Positions 36,841 through 46,587 of a DNA stretch of 64,000 nt are shown here, in pieces; position 1 is the stretch's first letter; every line of letters begins with the position of its first letter. Position numbers and translations under genes: made by a program. Under the pieces are notes generated by a model. It did no database searches. It had not been told where the DNA came from and worked only from the letters and a program-made list of their open reading frames with translations. Source of the stretch: Bacillus sp. X1(2014) (lineage in GTDB: Bacteria > Bacillota > Bacilli > Bacillales_B > DSM-18226); contig NZ_VEED01000001.1 of assembly GCF_007678255.1 (NCBI RefSeq), forward strand, positions 682,001 through 746,000, read 5' to 3'.

Positions 36841-37022
36841 ACTAAATCTCTCCTTCTCATTCTAAATTTCCCCATACCAGTAAAGCAAAAATATTCCCCT
36901 TATACATTCATAAAATTAACTGAGCGATTGCTCGGGTCAAAAGCAAACAATTAGAATCTATTCCTTTAGGAAAAAAATTGGTTAATAAACAAATCAGCGT
37001 TTTTATGTGGTTTATGTAAAAA

Positions 37023-37036
37023 AAGAAACGCTTACA
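37023..37036 (-). promoter_or_regulatory. Possible cre site upstream of citZ
   Basis: On the minus strand TGTAAGCGTTTCTT matches the first eleven positions of the CcpA consensus TGWAANCGNTNWCA; the last three differ. citZ is CcpA-regulated in B. subtilis. Similarity plus context only. Confidence 0.4.
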
Positions 37037-37116
37037 AGCCTATTATAAACAATTATCAGATTTTTGTGAATGAAAAGGCTTCGAAAAGTGTAAAAAAATA
37101 TTATTTTACAAAAAAT

Positions 37117-37578
37117 CTAAGTAAAAAAACTAAAAATTTTCATTGCGGTATAGGCGATTCCAGCACCAATTAATGGACCAACTGCTACACCTTTGAAAAT
37201 AGACACAGATAGAATTGTTCCAAGTACTAATGCTGTAGTAATCTGGGGGTCATCAGCTAGTAATTTTACCCCTCCTTTTGCAAGCATAGCCACAATCATA
37301 CCCGAGATTAGGGCAATCCATGCATAAGAAGATTTAAATGCTCCTGTTAAGTCCTTAAAACCGATTTCTCCACTTGCAATTGGTATTAATACAGCAATGG
37401 TTATAATCGTTACCCCCCAGTTGATCCCTTTCGACTGTATAATTGAGAATGCTTTGGTATCTAATCCTCCAATTTTTAAAGCAAGGAGAACAGCAATTGC
37501 GATTAGTAAAGAACTATTTTTCGCGATAAAACCAATAACTAGCAATAATAGTAAAAATAAGACTGACTCGTTAAGCAT
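37117..37578 (-). CDS. ytwI: DUF441 membrane protein YtwI
   Basis: The 153-aa hydrophobic protein has four to five predicted helices (LFLLLLLVIGFIAKNSSLLI; GVTIITIAVLIPIASGEIGF). Sequence type and position between citZ and ytvI match B. subtilis YtwI, UPF0756/DUF441. Function unknown. Confidence 0.88.
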   Translation of the reverse strand: MLNESVLFLLLLLVIGFIAKNSSLLIAIAVLLALKIGGLDTKAFSIIQSKGINWGVTIITIAVLIPIASGEIGFKDLTGAFKSSYAWIALISGMIVAMLAKGGVKLLADDPQITTALVLGTILSVSIFKGVAVGPLIGAGIAYTAMKIFSFFT

Positions 37579-37794
37579 GTTTTCACCCTTCCTGATCGAA
37601 ATTATCGTAACATAACATCTACCTTTGAGTGAAATTTATGTTAACAGTAGTTTTCTGTTCTTTTCCTTTGGAATGATTCTTGAAAAAACCTTTGTAATAT
37701 TTTCACTATTATAATTATCTGGAAAAATATGCAGATTATTTCGTAAAATGTTAAACTAGAATTACGATAATTGCGGATACAAGGAGGTTTGTCT

Positions 37795-38910
37795 TTGAAT
37801 CTAAAGTATTTATACCGGACGATACGATTTATCATTGTCATTGGAGCAATTGTTTTGGGACTTTTATGTTGTTTTTATTTATCAAAACTAATCTATCCAT
37901 TTTTAATTGGTTTAATTATCGCCTTTTTAATTAATCCACTTGTTGATATTTTTGAAAGCAAGGCTAGGATGCCTCGTGCCTTAGCAGTTTTTATTGCCCT
38001 TATTATTATTTTTGCTTTATTTGCAGGACTTATTACTCTCCTAATAGCCGAAATTGTTTCCGGTGCAAATTATTTATCTACTGTGGTACCAAAACATCTT
38101 GATACGTTAATAGAGTATATAGAGAATTATTTCACAGCACAGATTCTGCCAATATATGAGCAATTATCAAGTGTCTTTAAAAAATTGGATTCTGGGCAGC
38201 AGGATACCATTATTAGTAATATTCAGAATGTCGGGACTAGAATTGGCACAACTGTTGGCAATTTTATTCAGAACCTATTCGGGATTATTCCCAATATTAT
38301 TGCTTGGCTTCCGAATGCAGCGACAGTTTTAATCTTTTCTTTATTGGCTACGTTTTTTATTAGTAAAGATTGGTACCGATTCTCGAAAATGGGCGGCAAA
38401 CTTTTACCCGAGAAAGCAAAAACAAGCAGTAGATCGGTTTTTTTGGATTTAAAAAGGGCGCTATTTGGATTTATTAAAGCCCAATTAACATTAATCTCAA
38501 TTACTACAGTTATTATTCTAATAGGTTTGCTTATTCTTCGAGTTGATTATGCAATAACGATTGCATTAGTTACTGGCATTGTCGATATTATTCCCTATTT
38601 AGGAACAGGTGCCGTTTTTGTCCCTTGGATTATTTATGCTGCGATTAGTGGAAACATGGGACTTGCCATTGGATTAGGCGTTCTTTACATTGTTGTTCTC
38701 GTCCAACGGCAGATTATGGAACCAAAAATCCTATCGTCTAATATTGGCCTCGACCCATTAGCCACACTGATTGCTTTATTCGTCGGTTTTAAACTAATTG
38801 GATTATTAGGATTAATTGTTGGTCCTGTCACTCTAGTAATTATTAGTACTCTTTATCGGGCCAATGTTTTTCATGATTTATGGGGATTTATTATGGGGAA
38901 AGAAATATAA
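37795..38910 (+). CDS. ytvI: AI-2E family transporter YtvI
   Basis: The 371-aa protein begins at the TTG at 37795, six bases after AAGGAGG; this gives the B. subtilis YtvI length. It belongs to the AI-2E (PerM/YtvI) family with seven or eight helices and the family signature TGIVDIIPYLGTGAVFVPW near residue 265. The substrate is unknown; B. subtilis YtvI is implicated in sporulation. It is divergent from ytwI and shares a bidirectional terminator with fxsA. Confidence 0.9.
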   Translation: MNLKYLYRTIRFIIVIGAIVLGLLCCFYLSKLIYPFLIGLIIAFLINPLVDIFESKARMPRALAVFIALIIIFALFAGLITLLIAEIVSGANYLSTVVPKHLDTLIEYIENYFTAQILPIYEQLSSVFKKLDSGQQDTIISNIQNVGTRIGTTVGNFIQNLFGIIPNIIAWLPNAATVLIFSLLATFFISKDWYRFSKMGGKLLPEKAKTSSRSVFLDLKRALFGFIKAQLTLISITTVIILIGLLILRVDYAITIALVTGIVDIIPYLGTGAVFVPWIIYAAISGNMGLAIGLGVLYIVVLVQRQIMEPKILSSNIGLDPLATLIALFVGFKLIGLLGLIVGPVTLVIISTLYRANVFHDLWGFIMGKEI

Positions 38911-38921
38911 TGATTTAAGGA

Positions 38922-38957
38922 AAAAAGTCAGCTCCTAAACGGAAGCTGACTTTTATT
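38922..38957. terminator. Bidirectional terminator between ytvI and fxsA
   Basis: AAAGTCAGCT and AGCTGACTTT pair; A6 precedes and TTATTTTAT follows. The fxsA stop codon lies at its right edge. Confidence 0.88.
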
Positions 38958-39339
38958 TTATAATTTTGATATTCCCTTTATTAATCCTTCTTTGCCACAT
39001 TTTTATGATTAAAATTTTTATTGGCTTGCGGGTTGGTGGAAAAAGGAATATGAAACCAGTAACATCTGTAATAAATCCAGGTGTTAAAAGCAGTGTTCCA
39101 CCAATTAATATGCATATTCCATCTAATAATGCATCTCCAGGAAGTTGTCCATAACTCAATTGTTCTTGCACCCTTCGGATCGTCTGCAAGCCCTCTCTCT
39201 TGGCTAAATACGCCCCAATGATTCCCGTTAAAATAATTAGAGTAATGGTTGGCCATACACCAATTTTCTTTCCTGAAAATAGCAGTACGCCAATATCCAG
39301 AGCTGGAATTAATATGATTAATAGAAATAAAAATCGCAT
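38953..39339 (-). CDS. fxsA: FxsA family membrane protein
   Basis: The 128-aa protein has four hydrophobic segments and the FxsA signature (PALDIGVLLFSGKKIG, GAYLAKREGLQTIRRVQEQL, LTPGFITDVTGFIFLFPP). ATG at 39339 follows GGGG. FxsA (in E. coli) relieves F exclusion of phage T7 when overexpressed; the native role is unknown. It is downstream of pyk in B. subtilis too, but a terminator separates the two. Confidence 0.93.
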   Translation of the reverse strand: MRFLFLLIILIPALDIGVLLFSGKKIGVWPTITLIILTGIIGAYLAKREGLQTIRRVQEQLSYGQLPGDALLDGICILIGGTLLLTPGFITDVTGFIFLFPPTRKPIKILIIKMWQRRINKGNIKIIK

Positions 39340-39405
39340 AGATTGTCCCCTTTCCAAAAGGCTTATTTTCATTATATTACGAATGGGGATTATTTTGTTA
39401 GGAAT

Positions 39406-39433
39406 TAAAAAAGAAGGGTTTCCCCTTCTTTTT
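39406..39433 (-). terminator. Terminator of pfkA-pyk
   Basis: AAGAAGGGG-TTT-CCCCTTCTTTTT, directly after the pyk stop on the minus strand. Confidence 0.93.
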
Positions 39434-39444
39434 ATACAAACAGT

Positions 39445-41208
39445 TTATAGGACGCTAGCATGACCGTTGTAAATAACTCCTTGTTTTGCATCAACGGTTA
39501 TTTCTTGACCCTCTTTTAACAAACCAAAAGCATTATCTACCCCTACAACCACAGGGATGCCTAGGTTTAGACCAACAACAGCCGCATGGCTAGTTAATCC
39601 ACCTTCTTGGGTAATCACAGCAGCACATTTTTCAAGCGCCGGAATCATGTCACGATCCGTACCGATCGTTACCAAAATGGAACCTGGTTTTACCTTCTCT
39701 AAAGCTTCTTTGGCATCATGTGCAATAACCACTTTACCAAACGCAGACCTACGGCCAATTCCTTGTGCTTTTGTAATGATATCTCCAACCACATGAATTT
39801 TCATTAAGTTCGTGGTACCAGCTTCACCGACAGGCACGCCTGCTGTAATGACTACTAAATCACCACGGTTTACTATACCGCTAGTTAAGCTCGCTTCAAC
39901 CGCGTTATCTAGCATTTCGTCAGTTGTGGTCGCAACATTGCCAAACTGCGGGTAAACACCCCATACAAGGGATAGACGACGACAAACTTGCTCAATAGAA
40001 GTTACCGCAACAATCGCTGCTTTCGGGCGATATTTAGAAATCATTCTTGCTGTGTGTCCACTTTCTGTTGGGGTAATAATGGATTTCACTTCAAGGTTTA
40101 ATGCAGTGTGTGCAACAGATTGTCCAATTGCGTCAGTCAGATTATGCTCTGTATCTTTACTGCGGCTTGAGAGAATTTCTTTGTGATCTAATGCTGATTC
40201 TGCTCTGGAAGCAATATTGTGCATAGTTTGGACAGCTTCGACTGGATATTGACCAGCAGCTGTTTCACCGGAAAGCATAATCGCATCGGTACCGTCGAAA
40301 ATCGCATTCGCTACATCACTTGCCTCAGCGCGAGTAGGTCGTGGATTCCTTTGCATCGAATCAAGCATTTGTGTTGCTGTAATGACAGGCTTCCCATTCT
40401 CATTACATTTCTTAATTAACATTTTTTGAACTAGTGGAACTTCTTCAGCTGGAATTTCTACCCCTAAATCACCACGCGCTACCATTAAACCATCTGAGAA
40501 TTCTAGGATTTCGTCAATATTATCGACACCTTCCTGATTCTCAATTTTAGGGATAATATGGATATGCGCTGCGTTATTCTGTTCTAAAAGCTGACGGATT
40601 TCTACTACGTCCTTAGCACGTCGCACGAACGAGGCAGCAATGAAATCAATTCCTTGTTCAATTCCAAAAAGAATATCTTGTGTATCCTTTTCTGTAATAC
40701 CTGGCAAGTTAACCGATACACCTGGTACGTTCACACCTTTTTTATTTTTCAATGTACCACTATTTAGAATTTTCGTATGGATCTCTTTATTTGATTTATC
40801 TACTTCCGTAACTTCCAGACCAATTAAGCCGTCATCTAAAAGAATTTTAGATCCAACATGAACATCATCAATTAATCCAGCATATGTAACAGAAAACTTA
40901 TCAACGGTTCCTTCAACTTCCGTCATAGAGACAATAATATTTTTTCCGGCCTGTAGCTCAATTGCACCGTTAACCATATTATTCGTCCGAATCTCAGGAC
41001 CTTTCGTATCAAGCAGGATTGCAACTGTTTTACCAGTTAGTTTCGCTGCTTCACGGATATTTTTAATGCGTGCTCCGTGTTCTTCAAAATCACCATGTGA
41101 AAAATTCAAACGAGCAACGTTCATACCCGAATTAATTAATTGAGTTAATTTTTCCACACTTTCACTTGCAGGACCGATTGTACAAACAATTTTTGTTTTT
41201 CGTAACAT
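39445..41208 (-). CDS. pyk: Pyruvate kinase with C-terminal PEP-utilising domain
   Basis: The 587-aa enzyme converts PEP and ADP to pyruvate and ATP. The catalytic core (1-475) carries [43 protein letters not shown] and [10 protein letters not shown]. The extra C-terminal domain (about 475-587), with [20 protein letters not shown], resembles the phosphohistidine domain of PEP synthase and is typical of Bacillus/Geobacillus Pyk. AGGAGG precedes its ATG. It follows pfkA by 58 bp. Confidence 0.98.
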   Translation of the reverse strand: MLRKTKIVCTIGPASESVEKLTQLINSGMNVARLNFSHGDFEEHGARIKNIREAAKLTGKTVAILLDTKGPEIRTNNMVNGAIELQAGKNIIVSMTEVEGTVDKFSVTYAGLIDDVHVGSKILLDDGLIGLEVTEVDKSNKEIHTKILNSGTLKNKKGVNVPGVSVNLPGITEKDTQDILFGIEQGIDFIAASFVRRAKDVVEIRQLLEQNNAAHIHIIPKIENQEGVDNIDEILEFSDGLMVARGDLGVEIPAEEVPLVQKMLIKKCNENGKPVITATQMLDSMQRNPRPTRAEASDVANAIFDGTDAIMLSGETAAGQYPVEAVQTMHNIASRAESALDHKEILSSRSKDTEHNLTDAIGQSVAHTALNLEVKSIITPTESGHTARMISKYRPKAAIVAVTSIEQVCRRLSLVWGVYPQFGNVATTTDEMLDNAVEASLTSGIVNRGDLVVITAGVPVGEAGTTNLMKIHVVGDIITKAQGIGRRSAFGKVVIAHDAKEALEKVKPGSILVTIGTDRDMIPALEKCAAVITQEGGLTSHAAVVGLNLGIPVVVGVDNAFGLLKEGQEITVDAKQGVIYNGHASVL

Positions 41209-41266
41209 CCGTGTTTTCCTCCTATATTAAAAAAGCTCATAAAGTAATTCTTAAATTTTAATATCC

Positions 41267-42244
<978 letters not shown>

Positions 42245-42505
42245 TTAATTGGGAAATTATGTATAAAATCCAAATGTTGTAAAAATAAAGGAACGATGAG
42301 TTTTATAAATTACCTCTTTTATTATTTACATAAAACCCGCGAATATTTATAAAATAACATGAAGAAATAACTATAACAACCTTATGGTATTAGTAAATAT
42401 AAGAGACGGAATAGTCAGTAAATTGAAAACGTTTCATCCTGAGATGTAAGCGCGAACATTGGTTTTTTTGTGGAATTCTCGTGAACATTTTGTGAAAAGG
42501 TCAAA

Positions 42506-42536
42506 AAAAAAGTGCCCATAAATATGAGCACATTAT
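42506..42536 (-). terminator. Terminator of accD-accA
   Basis: On the minus strand GTGCTCATA-TTTA-TGGGCAC followed by T8, just after the accA stop. Confidence 0.9.
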
Positions 42537-42537
42537 A

Positions 42538-43515
42538 TTAGTTAACACCAATGTAATCATTAATTGTGGCAAATTCACCAATTGTTCTGAAACGATTATA
42601 ACGATCAGTGATAAGATCCTCCTCTGACAGCTTAAGAAGCTGCTCCAAGGCTTTCTTCAGTACATGATCGATTTCCTCAGCTTGTTTCATGACGTCCCTT
42701 TGAGCTCCACCTTTAACTTCTGGAATAATATCATCAATGACACCTAGTTCCTTTAGATCAGGTGCAGTTATTTTCATCGTTTCGGCTGCATTTTTAGCTA
42801 ACGATGCATCTTTCCACAAAATAGCTGCTGCACCCTCCGGAGAAATAACCGAGTAAGTTGAATTCTCAAGCATATATATCCTATTACCTACTCCAAGTGC
42901 AAGAGCACCACCGCTGCCGCCTTCACCAATCACGATACAAATTACAGGAACCTTTAAACCAGCCATTTCAAACAAATTTCGTGCGATTGCTTCACTTTGT
43001 CCACGTTCTTCTGCGGCCTTCCCAGGATAGGCACCCTTTGTATCAATGAAACAAATAATCGGACGATTAAATTTATTCGCCTGATTCATTAATCGAAGTG
43101 CTTTACGGTATCCTTCTGGATGTGGCATTCCAAAGTTTCTACGAATATTCTCTTTTGTATCTTTTCCACGCTGGTGACCAATGACTGTAACTGGTAATCC
43201 TCTATATTTAGCAACACCGCCTACGATTGCCTCATCGTCAGCAAAGGTACGGTCTCCATGACATTCAAAGAAGTTCTCAAACAAATAGGGAATATAATCT
43301 AATGTTGTCGGCCTGTTAGGAAGACGAGCAATTTGTACTCGGTCCCATGGCTTAATATTTTCATAAATGCTCTGCTCGAGTTTTTCAAGTCTTTTTTCTA
43401 ATTTTTCAATTTCTGAACTTAAATCAACATCAGCTGTTTTGGTGAACTCCTGTAACTCAGAGATTTTCTTCCTTAATTCGATTACGGGGCGTTCAAATTC
43501 TAATTCTCCTACCAT
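42538..43515 (-). CDS. accA: Acetyl-CoA carboxylase carboxyltransferase subunit alpha
   Basis: The 325-aa alpha subunit works with AccD to carboxylate acetyl-CoA to malonyl-CoA, the first committed step of fatty-acid synthesis. An N-terminal coiled coil (LELERP to [12 protein letters not shown]) is followed by the crotonase-like domain with [20 protein letters not shown] and [20 protein letters not shown]. Its ATG overlaps the accD stop by 7 nt, so the two are translationally coupled in equal amounts. Confidence 0.98.
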   Translation of the reverse strand: MVGELEFERPVIELRKKISELQEFTKTADVDLSSEIEKLEKRLEKLEQSIYENIKPWDRVQIARLPNRPTTLDYIPYLFENFFECHGDRTFADDEAIVGGVAKYRGLPVTVIGHQRGKDTKENIRRNFGMPHPEGYRKALRLMNQANKFNRPIICFIDTKGAYPGKAAEERGQSEAIARNLFEMAGLKVPVICIVIGEGGSGGALALGVGNRIYMLENSTYSVISPEGAAAILWKDASLAKNAAETMKITAPDLKELGVIDDIIPEVKGGAQRDVMKQAEEIDHVLKKALEQLLKLSEEDLITDRYNRFRTIGEFATINDYIGVN

Positions 43516-44387
43516 CTGAGCACACCTCCAGGTTGATGGATTTCTAGAATATTGGTGATTTTCTCGATTAATTCCGTGCGATGGATGATCGCATCCAGTT
43601 GCCCATGCTTTAAAAGAAACTCGGATGTTTGAAAATCCTCTGGCAATTCTTCACGGATGGATTGCTCGATTACTCTTCTCCCCGCAAATGCAATGAGCGC
43701 ACCAGGTTCGGAAAGGTTAAAATCACCTAATGACGCAAAGCTCGCGGAAACCCCTCCAGTTGTAGGATGAGTCATAATTGAAATGATTAGGCCGCCATTA
43801 TTACTAAACTTCTTTAACGCCACACTAGTTTTTGCCATTTGCATTAAACTAAGTGCACCCTCCTGCATTCTGGCCCCGCCTGATGCCGTAAAAATTATAA
43901 AAGGGACATTTAACTCATCCGCTTTTTCAATAGCTTGTGTAATTTTTTCGCCGACAACAGACCCCATGCTCCCCATTCGGAACGAAGCATCCATGATGGC
44001 AAGAACAATTTTATACTCGTTAACTGTTCCAATTCCAGTTACAACAGCTTCATTTAATTTGCTTTTTTCCCGATCTTTTTCAAGCTTTTCAAGATAGTCA
44101 GGAAAATTTAATGGATTTTTAGAAATCATATTTTCATTAAATTCTACAAAGCTTCCTTCATCAATGAAACTGTCTAAACGTTCCCTAGAGTTCATTGGAA
44201 AATGATGTCCACAATGCAAACAAACCTTTAGATTTTTTAACAATTCTTTTGTATACATGATTTTCTTACATGAAGGACACTTTGTCATTATGCCTTCAGG
44301 AACATCATGTTTTGCATTTTCCGTCGGTATTTGAGCGTATTTCTTCTTTTTTGTCTGGTTTTTTGAAAAAAGATCTTTAAGCGCCAA
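43509..44387 (-). CDS. accD: Acetyl-CoA carboxylase carboxyltransferase subunit beta
   Basis: The 292-aa beta subunit begins at the TTG at 44387, seven bases after AAAGGAGGT; upstream in-frame codons have no family counterpart. It carries the N-terminal zinc ribbon ([13 protein letters not shown]...CLHCGHH) and the crotonase-like core ([38 protein letters not shown]). It is first in accD-accA. A GTGGTCAGACCAC dyad lies 113 bp upstream of the start codon and recurs at the malic enzyme promoter. Confidence 0.97.
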   Translation of the reverse strand: MALKDLFSKNQTKKKKYAQIPTENAKHDVPEGIMTKCPSCKKIMYTKELLKNLKVCLHCGHHFPMNSRERLDSFIDEGSFVEFNENMISKNPLNFPDYLEKLEKDREKSKLNEAVVTGIGTVNEYKIVLAIMDASFRMGSMGSVVGEKITQAIEKADELNVPFIIFTASGGARMQEGALSLMQMAKTSVALKKFSNNGGLIISIMTHPTTGGVSASFASLGDFNLSEPGALIAFAGRRVIEQSIREELPEDFQTSEFLLKHGQLDAIIHRTELIEKITNILEIHQPGGVLRW

Positions 44388-44499
44388 AAATTCTACCTCC
44401 TTTGTGTTACGGTAACGCCAAATGGCAAGTTTCTCCAATTAATACATAATAAAAGTTTTTCTATTATTGCTTTACTTCATACCTATTAGCTTTCCATCG

Positions 44500-44512
44500 G
44501 TGGTCAGACCAC
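44500..44512. promoter_or_regulatory. Candidate GntR/FadR-type operator upstream of accD
   Basis: GTGGTCAGACCAC is a 13-bp perfect dyad about a central base. It lies in the 199-bp interval between the GntR gene and accD and is identical to 46529-46541. FadR-subfamily operators commonly have the TGGTnnnACCA form. Confidence 0.75.
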
Positions 44513-44586
44513 TAATAGTTAAAAAACACCTTGTTTTCTTGGGCTTGGATAACCTTCACTATAAGATAAAATGCGTTCAAAGTCTG

Positions 44587-45216
44587 TTAGTATTTGTCGT
44601 TAAAAACTGACAAATTCCGTAGCTTGTAATAAGCAGTCAATATTTTTGCTTCATTCTTATCGGATAATGCCTCAAGTAAGAATACATAGTCTTCACGAGA
44701 ATAGATCATCTTACTTGAATCCAGAGAATAGTAATAATCCTTTAAGATGGACCAAATTCTAGCGAAGAGGTGGTTATCAGCTATTTCAACTATTTGATAA
44801 AAAAAATCATTATCATCTATAATCCCTTGCTGATCCAACCATTTTTTTAAGTTCACAATACTTTGATCATCAATTTTATGAATGGCTAATCGAAGGCAAT
44901 CCATCTCAATAAAGTTCTTTGTTTCAAACACGTCTCGTTTCGCTTTTTCATCTTGTAAAATAAATGTACTAAGCAACTGAACGAGATGATTCCCCCTAAA
45001 ATCCCGAATAAACGTCCCTTCACCACGCCTAGTTTCAATTAATCCAAGCAGTTCTAATGCTCTAAGGGCCTCTCTAACGGAAGAGCGCCCGAAATTCAGG
45101 CGCTCAGACAATTCTCGTTCAGAAGGAATCTTATCCCCAGTTTTTAAACCATCAATGGTAATCATTTCTCGTAGTTGCTTAACAATCTCTAAATAAACCT
45201 TAGTATTGTTTACCAC
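44587..45216 (-). CDS. GntR (FadR-subfamily) transcriptional regulator
   Basis: The 209-aa protein has an N-terminal winged helix typical of GntR (GDKIPSERELSERLNFGRSS, VREALRALELLGLIETRRGE, GTFI; about 1-72) and an all-helical C-terminal FCD-like ligand domain (about 90-205). It begins only 7 bp after the malic enzyme stop, so the two form an operon. Identical TGGTCAGACCA dyads precede this operon and accD, making them its likely operators. A plausible effector is a metabolite near malate, pyruvate or acyl-CoA, but nothing in the sequence identifies it. B. subtilis, as I recall it, lacks a regulator gene at this position. Confidence 0.9.
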   Translation of the reverse strand: MVNNTKVYLEIVKQLREMITIDGLKTGDKIPSERELSERLNFGRSSVREALRALELLGLIETRRGEGTFIRDFRGNHLVQLLSTFILQDEKAKRDVFETKNFIEMDCLRLAIHKIDDQSIVNLKKWLDQQGIIDDNDFFYQIVEIADNHLFARIWSILKDYYYSLDSSKMIYSREDYVFLLEALSDKNEAKILTAYYKLRNLSVFNDKY

Positions 45217-45223
45217 TTACGTA

Positions 45224-46471
45224 TCACTCACTTTTACCAATAATAGCGAGCCTCTTTGTTTTTTCCTTTACTTCTTCTGGATCAACCTTAATGCGGGCAA
45301 CACCTGTTTCCATCGCTGCTTTTGCCACAGCTGCGGCTACATCAGGTGCAACTCTTGGATCAAAAGGTCCTGGAATAACATAATCAGCATTAAGTTCATC
45401 TGAACTGATCAGGTTGGCGATAGCTTCTGCTGCCGCGACTTTCATTTTTTCATTTATATGTGTAGCGCGAACATCGAGTGCACCACGGAAAATTCCTGGA
45501 AAGGCTAGAACATTGTTAACTTGGTTTGGAAAATCTGAACGTCCAGTTCCCACCACTTTTGCTCCTGCAGCTTTTGCCTCATTTGGCATGATTTCAGGGT
45601 CCGGATTGGCCATTGCAAAAATAATAGAATCAGAATTCATGGATGCAACCATTTCTTTAGAAAGTGCACCTGCAACGGAAACCCCAATAAATACATCAGC
45701 ACCCTTGATTACATCTTCAAGGCTTCCTGATAGGTTATCCCGATTTGTAAACTTTGCAACTTCTGCTTTCACGGAATTCATACCTTGTGGACGCCCTTCA
45801 TAAATAGCTCCTTTGGTATCACACATAATTATGTCCCTTACACCATAACTATATAACAATTTAATAATTGCAATCCCAGCAGCTCCGGCACCGTTTGCAA
45901 CTACTTTAATTTCAGTCATTTTTTTGCCAACTAGCTTCAGTGCATTAACAAGCCCTGCTACCGTAACTATAGCTGTACCATGCTGGTCGTCATGAAAGAT
46001 AGGAATGTTTGCTTCCTTTTTCAATCGTTCTTCAATGACGAAACAATTTGGAGCAGCAATATCTTCTAAATTAACGCCGCCAAATGTAGGTTCAAGCAAT
46101 TTCACCGTTTCAACAATTTTGTCTACATCGGTTGTGTTTAAACAGATTGGAAACGCATCAACACCAGCAAAACTTTTAAACAACACCGCCTTACCTTCCA
46201 TTACAGGAAGGGCTGCTTCTGGTCCAATATTCCCCAGTCCAAGAACAGCTGTTCCATCGGAAACGACGGCAACCATATTCCCTTTCATGGTATATTCGTA
46301 AACCAATTCTGGTTTTTCATAGATATCCTTACATGGCTCTGCAACACCTGGTGAATAAGCTAAGCTAAGATCATGTGCATTTCGGACTTGAACTTTTGAT
46401 TTCGACTCTAACTTTCCCTTATTAATTCGATGCATATGTAATGCTTCTTCACGTAATGTCAAGATATCCAC
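45224..46471 (-). CDS. ytsJ: NADP-dependent malic enzyme
   Basis: The 415-aa short-type malic enzyme decarboxylates malate to pyruvate. Malic N-terminal domain: SLAYSPGVAEPCKDIYEKPE, the catalytic-Lys region GNIGPEAALPVMEGKAVLFK, and metal-binding NLEDIAAPNCF and FHDDQHGTAIV. NAD(P)-binding domain: VVANGAGAAGIAIIKLL. Position between dnaE and accD is that of B. subtilis ytsJ, the main NADPH-producing malic enzyme. A GTGGTCAGACCAC dyad lies between the promoter and the gene, 58 bp upstream of the start. Confidence 0.96.
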   Translation of the reverse strand: MDILTLREEALHMHRINKGKLESKSKVQVRNAHDLSLAYSPGVAEPCKDIYEKPELVYEYTMKGNMVAVVSDGTAVLGLGNIGPEAALPVMEGKAVLFKSFAGVDAFPICLNTTDVDKIVETVKLLEPTFGGVNLEDIAAPNCFVIEERLKKEANIPIFHDDQHGTAIVTVAGLVNALKLVGKKMTEIKVVANGAGAAGIAIIKLLYSYGVRDIIMCDTKGAIYEGRPQGMNSVKAEVAKFTNRDNLSGSLEDVIKGADVFIGVSVAGALSKEMVASMNSDSIIFAMANPDPEIMPNEAKAAGAKVVGTGRSDFPNQVNNVLAFPGIFRGALDVRATHINEKMKVAAAEAIANLISSDELNADYVIPGPFDPRVAPDVAAAVAKAAMETGVARIKVDPEEVKEKTKRLAIIGKSE

Positions 46472-46528
46472 CCCTCAAATTTTTACAGAAATTTACAAAC
46501 ATCCCAATTATGCAGCCCGCTATTTTTG

Positions 46529-46541
46529 GTGGTCAGACCAC
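46529..46541. promoter_or_regulatory. Candidate GntR/FadR-type operator upstream of malic enzyme
   Basis: GTGGTCAGACCAC, identical to 44500-44512. It begins about 15 bp downstream of the predicted -10 (46557-46562), so it would cover the start of transcription, a classical repressor position. Confidence 0.8.
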
Positions 46542-46556
46542 ACTTGTCTCATTATC

Positions 46557-46584
46557 ACTATAACATATCTGTGATAGTTGTAAA
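46557..46584 (-). promoter_or_regulatory. Putative promoter of malic enzyme-gntR
   Basis: On the minus strand TTTACA (46584-46579), 16-bp spacer, TATAGT (46562-46557). It abuts the dnaE stop codon; no terminator is seen between dnaE and this promoter. Confidence 0.6.
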
Positions 46585-46587
46585 GAA

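Noticed and set aside
42424..42436. TGAAAACGTTTCA upstream of pfkA as a cre site
   Set aside because: The half-sites are separated by one base too few for the CcpA consensus and it lies about 200 bp from the gene with no clear promoter link.
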